DNA of 64,000 bases, from NCBI RefSeq assembly GCF_035046485.1, contig NC_085138.1, forward strand, positions 13,271,329 to 13,335,328. The letters run 5' to 3'. Positions 56,921-64,000 of the stretch are shown here, one piece after another; the first letter of the stretch is position 1; each line of letters starts with the position of its first letter. The notes beneath the pieces were generated by a model. That model made no database searches. It was given only the letters and a program-made list of their open reading frames with translations, and was not told the origin of the DNA. A program made the translations under genes and the position numbers. The stretch comes from Aedes albopictus (Eukaryota; Arthropoda; Insecta; Diptera; Culicidae).

Positions 56921-59190
56921 CTTTTCTGTAATTACCGTGAAAGAGGAATTCTTGTAGGAATTTCTTCCACGAGTTCAGCAAGAATTTTTTTTAAAGATTT
57001 CTCCGAGAATTTATTTAAGAATGTATTCTTTCCTATGCACTTGTTTAGCATTTTATCCACGGTTACCTCCTGACTCTTGTCCATATATTGCTTTGAAAAC
57101 TTAACCCGAGAATCTTTCAGGAACTCCTCCAGAAATTTTCCTTGATTCTTCTTCAGGAGTTTCTCAAGAAATTTCTTAAAAGATCTTTCTTTCAAACTAG
57201 CCCTCGGGCTTCTTTCGAAATTCCTCCTGAGCTTTCTTCAGGGATTGCTACACAAGATCATGCATGTATTTTTTCAAACATTCTTAAAGGAATTCTTCCA
57301 CAAATATTATCAGATTTTTTCTCCAGGAGTTTTTCCTCGGAATTTCCTTCAAAGATTTATTCAAAAGATGCAATTCCTGCAGAGTTTTCTCATGAAGACT
57401 CGGGAATTCTTTGACAAATTTCCCTAGTTTTTTTTAAATTCTTTTTATTTGTGCGTTTTAACTAACTATACTAATTCTTCACAAAATTCTCCTAGGATTT
57501 TCCTTAAGAAATTCAGTTTTTTTTCCTCAGACCATTTCTAGTTTTTTTGTTGGAATTTCTCTATAAGTTTCTTAACAATCTGTTCCGTATTATTCAGGGA
57601 TTCTCTCAGGCATATATTTGGAAATTGTTCTTGAAAAATTTCAAGAAATTCCTCTGAAAATTTCTCCAGGTTTCTCCGAAAATTCCTCCAGGTGTTGTTA
57701 AGGATTTATTCACACCTAAGAATTACTTAGGATTTATTCACACCTAAAAATTTGCTTAGGATTTGTTCTGACCTTTCTTCAGGTACTCTTTAGAATTTTT
57801 TCCGGTGATGTTTCAGAAATTTCTTCAAAACTCCTCGAGTTCTTCCAGATATTCTTTCAAAGATTTATTAATTTTCGAAATTCTTGAAGAAATGTTTTTT
57901 TTATAATATTCTTGGAGCATTTTCTGAAAGTAATCCTAGAGCAATCTGTAGACGTATTTTTGGAGGAATTCCTGTAGAAATAATTGGAGAAACGCCTAGA
58001 TAAGCTTTTGTGAAGATCCCTATGGAAAAAGTCTTGAGATATTTCTAAAGGAATTTCTGTAGAAATTTTTAAGAATTATGCCTGATTTTTTTTATAGAAT
58101 ACGTGGGGAATTTTTAGGAGTTGTTTTAGCGTCTATGTTAAAAAATCTCAAGAAATGCACAGAGGAATATTGAGAGAAAAACAAAAGAAGTCTCTTGTTT
58201 GAACTCATCCAGGAATCACTGGAGAAATTCTCGCTTAAACCACTGAAAGGAACCATGTAAGATTCCTTGATGAAGTTCCTGGACATACTGCTTTGTGAAT
58301 TTTCAATGGAATACCTAAAGCATTTCTTGATCAAATCTCTGGCTGCTTGCAGAACGCATTTCTGATGAAACCACTAAAAATATTTGTAAAAAAAACATAT
58401 GAAAGAAATGCTGAAGGAATCCCTGTAGATAATACTGAAGGATTCCTTGAGGAAATTTCAGAACGATTTCTAAACAATTCCCAAGAGGAATTTCTGTAGT
58501 AAACCCTCACGCAATTGCAAAAGGAACTCATAGGTATATACCTCAAAGAATTCTTGGAGAAATTTCTGGGAAAATGTATGAGGGAATATCTGAAGGAAGC
58601 CCAGGAGGAGATGAGATTCTGAATGAATCCTTCTCTCAAAGAATTTCTGAAGGAATTACTAAAATATTTCTGAAGACACTCATGGAGGAATTTCTGAAGC
58701 CATCCACACAAGATTTTCTAGAAAAAAGTTTTGAGAAACTTCATAGGAATAGCTTGTGAAATATCTGAATTAATCACTGTAAGAAACTGAAGAAATTTCC
58801 TAATAAGTAGAATTTCTGAATGAATATGTTTTTTTTTAAAGCCTGTAGAGGAATTTCAGGGGAAATTTGTGGGGTGATTGAATCAATTCCTGAAAAATGC
58901 CCGGGACGAACTTCTGAAAGAATTCCTGGAGTATTTATTTTATTCGGGGGCTCTGTAGCCATTCAAAATAAAAAATGTGCTTTTCTTTTCTTACACTATT
59001 ACAAAAGGGAGCGCAAACAAAAAAGTAAATATCAGATAAGAAAGCTTTTCTTATGTAGGCGCGAAAATAAAAAAAATAAAATAGGTGATTTTCTTATACC
59101 TAGAAAAGTGGAAGAAAAATTCCGCGTTCCATAAAGGAGCAAGAAGCTCAAAAGTTTAGAGTATTTATAAGGGGATTCCTCCAGCGATTT
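56921..59190. repeat. 2.27-kb unit, copy 1
   Basis: Starts CTTTTCTGTAATTACCGTGA and ends GGGGATTCCTCCAGCGATTT. The body is 12-bp-type words, reversed in the left half and forward in the right half, plus a ~235-base non-array segment (about 58920-59160). It matches copy 2 almost everywhere; the few differences cluster in the first ~80 bases. Confidence 0.95.
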
Positions 59191-61459
59191 CTTTTCTGTA
59201 ATTACCGTGAAAGGGTAATTCTTGTAGGATTTTCTCCCACGAGTTCAGCAAGAATTTTTTTTAAAGATTTCCCGAGAATTTATTTAAGAATGTATTCTTT
59301 CCTATGCACTTGTTTAGCATTTTATCCACGGTTACCTCCTGACTCTTGTCCATGTATTGCTTTGAAAACTTAACCCGAGAATCTTTCAGGAACTCCTCCA
59401 GAAATTTTCCTTGATTCTTCTTCAGGAGTTTCTCAAGAAATTTCTTAAAAGATCTTTCTTTCAAACTAGCCCTCGGGCTTCTTTCGAAATTCCTCCTGAG
59501 CTTTCTTCAGGGATTGCTACACAAGATCATGCATGTATTTTTTCAAACATTCTTAAAGGAATTCTTCCACAAATATTATCAGATTTTTTCTCCAGGAGTT
59601 TTTCCTCGGAATTTCCTTCAAAGATTTATTCAAAAGATGCAATTCCTGCAGAGTTTTCTCATGAAGACTCGGGAATTCTTTGACAAATTTCCCTAGTTTT
59701 TTTTAAATTCTTTTTATTTGTGCGTTTTAACTAACTATACTAATTCTTCACAAAATTCTCCTAGGATTTTCCTTAAGAAATTCAGTTTTTTTTCCTCAGA
59801 CCATTTCTAGTTTTTTTGTTGGAATTTCTCTATAAGTTTCTTAACAATCTGTTCCGTATTATTCAGGGATTCTCTCAGGCATATATTTGGAAATTGTTCT
59901 TGAAAAATTTCAAGAAATTCCTCTGAAAATTTCTCCAGGTTTCTCCGAAAATTCCTCCAGGTGTTGTTAAGGATTTATTCACACCTAAGAATTACTTAGG
60001 ATTTATTCACACCTAAAAATTTGCTTAGGATTTGTTCTGACCTTTCTTCAGGTACTCTTTAGAATTTTTTCCGGTGATGTTTCAGAAATTTCTTCAAAAC
60101 TCCTCGAGTTCTTCCAGATATTCTTTCAAAGATTTATTAATTTTCGAAATTCTTGAAGAAATGTTTTTTTTATAATATTCTTGGAGCATTTTCTGAAAGT
60201 AATCCTAGAGCAATCTGTAGACGTATTTTTGGAGGAATTCCTGTAGAAATAATTGGAGAAACGCCTAGATAAGCTTTTGTGAAGATCCCTATGGAAAAAG
60301 TCTTGAGATATTTCTAAAGGAATTTCTGTAGAAATTTTTAAGAATTATGCCTGATTTTTTTTATAGAATACGTGGGGAATTTTTAGGAGTTGTTTTAGCG
60401 TCTATGTTAAAAAATCTCAAGAAATGCACAGAGGAATATTGAGAGAAAAACAAAAGAAGTCTCTTGTTTGAACTCATCCAGGAATCACTGGAGAAATTCT
60501 CGCTTAAACCACTGAAAGGAACCATGTAAGATTCCTTGATGAAGTTCCTGGACATACTGCTTTGTGAATTTTCAATGGAATACCTAAAGCATTTCTTGAT
60601 CAAATCTCTGGCTGCTTGCAGAACGCATTTCTGATGAAACCACTAAAAATATTTGTAAAAAAAACATATGAAAGAAATGCTGAAGGAATCCCTGTAGATA
60701 ATACTGAAGGATTCCTTGAGGAAATTTCAGAACGATTTCTAAACAATTCCCAAGAGGAATTTCTGTAGTAAACCCTCACGCAATTGCAAAAGGAACTCAT
60801 AGGTATATACCTCAAAGAATTCTTGGAGAAATTTCTGGGAAAATGTATGAGGGAATATCTGAAGGAAGCCCAGGAGGAGATGAGATTCTGAATGAATCCT
60901 TCTCTCAAAGAATTTCTGAAGGAATTACTAAAATATTTCTGAAGACACTCATGGAGGAATTTCTGAAGCCATCCACACAAGATTTTCTAGAAAAAAGTTT
61001 TGAGAAACTTCATAGGAATAGCTTGTGAAATATCTGAATTAATCACTGTAAGAAACTGAAGAAATTTCCTAATAAGTAGAATTTCTGAATGAATATGTTT
61101 TTTTTTAAAGCCTGTAGAGGAATTTCAGGGGAAATTTGTGGGGTGATTGAATCAATTCCTGAAAAATGCCCGGGACGAACTTCTGAAAGAATTCCTGGAG
61201 TATTTATTTTATTCGGGGGCTCTGTAGCCATTCAAAATAAAAAATGTGCTTTTCTTTTCTTACACTATTACAAAAGGGAGCGCAAACAAAAAAGTAAATA
61301 TCAGATAAGAAAGCTTTTCTTATGTAGGCGCGAAAATAAAAAAAATAAAATAGGTGATTTTCTTATACCTAGAAAAGTGGAAGAAAAATTCCGCGTTCCA
61401 TAAAGGAGCAAGAAGCTCAAAAGTTTAGAGTATTTATAAGGGGATTCCTCCAGCGATTT
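59191..61459. repeat. 2.27-kb unit, copy 2
   Basis: Tandem, head to tail with copies 1 and 3. The 2269-base offset is exact over long stretches, as shown by identical frames at 57142 and 59411. Confidence 0.95.
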
Positions 61460-63739
61460 CTTTTCTGTAATTACCGTGAAAGGGTAATTCTTGTAGGATT
61501 TTCTCCCACGAGTTCAGCAAGAATTTTTTTTAAAGATTTCCCGAGAATTTATTTAAGAATGTATTCTTTCCTATGCACTTGTTTAGCATTTTATCCACGG
61601 TTACCTCCTGACTCTTGTCCATGTATTGCTTTGAAAACTTAACCCGAGAATCTTTCAGGAACTCCTCCAGAAATTTTCCTTGATTCTTCTTCAGGAGTTT
61701 CTCAAGAAATTTCTTAAAAGATCTTTCTTTCAAACTAGCCCTCGGGCTTCTTTCGAAATTCCTCCTGAGCTTTCTTCAGGGATTGCTACACAAGATCATG
61801 CATGTATTTTTTCAAACATTCTTAAAGGAATTCTTCCACAAATATTATCAGATTTTTTCTCCAGGAGTTTTTCCTCGGAATTTCCTTCAAAGATTTATTC
61901 AAAAGATGCAATTCCTGCAGAGTTTTCTCATGAAGACTCGGGAGTTCTTTGACAAATTTCCCTAGTTTTTTTTTAAATTCTTTTTATTTGTGAGTTTTAA
62001 CTAACTATACTAATTCTTCACAAAATTCTCCTAGGATTTTCCTTAAGAAATTCAGTTTTTTTTCCTCAAACCATTTCTAGTTTTTTTTGTTGGAATTTCT
62101 CTATAAGTTTCTTAACAATCTGTTCCGTATTATTCAGGGATTCTCTCAGGCATATATTTGGAAATTGTTCTTGAAAAATTTCAAGAAATTCCTCTGAAAA
62201 TTTCTCCAGGTTTCTCCGAAAATTCCTCCAGGTGTTGTTGAGGATTTATTCACACCTAAGAATTACTTAGGATTTATTCACACCTAAAAATTTGCTTAGG
62301 ATTTGTTCTGACCTTTCTTCAGGTACTCTTTTAGAATTTTTTCCGGTGATGTTTCAGAAATTTCTTCAAAACTCCTCGAGTTCTTCCAGATATTCTTTCA
62401 AAGATTTATTAATTTTCGAAATTCTTGAAGAAATGTTTTTTTTATAATATTCTTGGAGCATTTTCTGAAAGTAATCCTAGAGCAATCTGTAGACGTATTT
62501 TTGGAGGAATTCCTGTAGAAATAATTGGAGAAACGCCTAGATAAGCTTTTGTGAAGATCCCTATGGAAAAAGTCTTGAGATATTTCTAAAGGAATTTCTG
62601 TAGAAATTTTTAAGAATTATGTCTGAATTTTTTTTATAGAATACGTGGAGAATTTTTAGGAGTTGTTTTAGCGTAAATGTCAAAAAAAATCTCAAGAAAT
62701 GTACAGAGGAATATTGGGTGAAAATTCTAAAGAAGTCTCTGTTTGAACTCATCCAGTAATCTATGGAGGAATTCTCGCTCAAACCACTGAAAGGAACCAT
62801 GTAAGATTCCTTGATGAAGTTCCTGGACATACTGCTTTGTGAATTTTCAATGGAATACCTAAAGCATTTCTTGATCAAATCTCTGGCTGCTTGCAGAACG
62901 CATTTCTGATGAAACCACTGAAAAAAAATCATGAAAAAAAATATATGAAAAAAATGCCGAAGGAATCCCTGTAGAAAATACTGGAGGATTCCTTGAGGTA
63001 ATTTCAGAAAGATTTTCTAAACGAATCCCAAGAGGAATTTCTGAAGTAAACCCTCGCGCAATTGCAGAGGGAACCCATAGATATATACCTCAAAGAGATC
63101 TTGGAGAAATTTCTGGGAAAATGTATGAGGGAATATCTGAAGGAAGCCCAGGAGGAGATGAGATTCTGAATGAATCCTTCTCTCAAAGAATTTCTGAAGG
63201 AATTACTAAACTATTTCTGAAGACATGCATGGAGGAATTTCTGAAGTAATCCACACAAGATTTTCTTAAAAAAATAGTTTTGAGAATCTTTGTAGAAATA
63301 GCTTGTGGAATATCTTAATTAATCACTGTAAGAAACTGAAGATATTTCTTAACAAGTGGAATTTCTGAATGAATGTGTTTTTTTAAAAGCCTGTAGAGGA
63401 ATTTCAGGGGAAATTTGTGGGGTGATTGAATCAATTCCTGAAAAATGCCCGGGACGAACTTCTGAAAGAATTCCTGGAGTATTTATTTTATTCGGAGGCT
63501 CTGTAGCCATTCAAAATAAAAAATGTGCTTTTCTTTTCTTACACTATTACAAAAGGGAGCGCAAACAAAAAAGTAAACATCAGATAAGAAAGCTTTTCTT
63601 ATGTAGGCGCGAAAATAAAAAAAAATAAAATAGGTGATTTTCTTATACCTAGAAAAGTGGAGGAAAAATTCCGCGTTCCATAAAGGAGCAAGAAGCTCAA
63701 AAGTTTAGAGTAATTTATAAGGGGATTCCTCCAGCGATT
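61460..63739. repeat. 2.27-kb unit, copy 3, mosaic
   Basis: The first ~1.15 kb is nearly identical to copy 2. From about 62620 to 63370 it carries many substitutions and small indels, then is close to copy 2 again through the 3' non-array segment. Confidence 0.95.
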
Positions 63740-64000
63740 CCTTCCTCTCGAAATTTCTTCAGGAACTGTTCCAGGATTCCTCAAGAAATCACCAGGAATT
63801 ACCCCACTAATTTATCCAGAAATTGATCCAGTAGATCCTTTGGAAATTCCTACAGCAATTCCTCCTGGAATTTCTCCAAGAAGTTCTCCAGGGATTCTTT
63901 CAGAAACTTTTTCGGTAATTTGTTAAAGAATTCCTTCAGGAATTTTTCCAGGGGTTCCTGCGGGAATTCTTCAAGTGTTTCCTCCAGGAATTTAACCAGG
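63740..64000. repeat. 12-bp-period array continuing past the window
   Basis: TTCCTCCAGGAATTTCTCC-type words follow the last 2.27-kb unit to the window edge. Confidence 0.8.

Noticed and set aside
55079..63784. Frames of 60-126 codons in the terminal arrays, several present three times
   Set aside because: They repeat because the 2.27-kb unit is triplicated and arise from 12-bp words.

Overview
The window is eukaryotic, AT-rich and dominated by repeats. Its transposon content (LOA-, R1-, RTE- and Jockey-type LINEs, a BEL/Pao LTR element, tRNA-headed SINEs and many fold-back, TTAA-, TA- and hAT-type MITEs) together with short dipteran-style introns suggests a culicine mosquito, most likely Aedes. 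That is inference from repeat families, not from a database match. Host coding sequence is sparse: one first coding exon at 30040-30288 (-) that looks Nup88-like, and one complete two-exon secreted-protein gene at 53030-53627 (-) with a TATA box and poly(A) signal. Most long open frames elsewhere are transposon remnants or frames held open by a 12-bp repeat.

Layout. 1-1355: no recognisable gene. 1357-6444: LOA-clade LINE (-) flanked by ~297-bp direct copies of its target and carrying a palindromic TTAA MITE. 6470-8820: RTE scrap and a decayed 12-bp-period array. 9033-11890: two arrays of a ~150-bp satellite, in opposite orientations, invaded by two retroposed chimeras and two small MITEs. 13930-18560: dead R1-clade LINE (-) plus a second ORF1 scrap. 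18541-20235: a third, ~143-bp array of the same satellite. 22243-27459: second LOA copy, split by pogo-like, TA-type and hAT-type non-autonomous elements with exact target duplications. 27460-28255: 12-bp array. 28296-32411: fold-backs, a 732-bp SINE, the Nup88-like exon and a nested fold-back complex. 32490-32805: Jockey-like RT scrap.

33629-42664 is a structurally complete 9.0-kb BEL/Pao element: near-identical LTRs, 5-bp TSD, a tRNA-Tyr-type primer site and an intact gag-protease ORF. RT, RNase H and integrase are gone, and about 2.8 kb of GATTGG-type repeat, a cassette of small covarying hairpins and an unrecognised 291-codon ORF occupy that space. One LTR alone carries a hAT MITE. 44570-48835: large 12-bp-period arrays with a fold-back insert. 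48836-53000: mostly unique sequence with SINE and RTE scraps. 53030-53694: the secreted-protein gene. 54072-54681: TTAA MITE. 54830-64000: 12-bp-period arrays that have captured a ~2.27-kb unit, now present in three tandem copies.

How it fits together. The host genes do not form an operon or pathway here. What the window records is the order of insertions: almost every mobile element has readable target duplications or an empty-site counterpart inside the window, so a relative chronology can be read directly.
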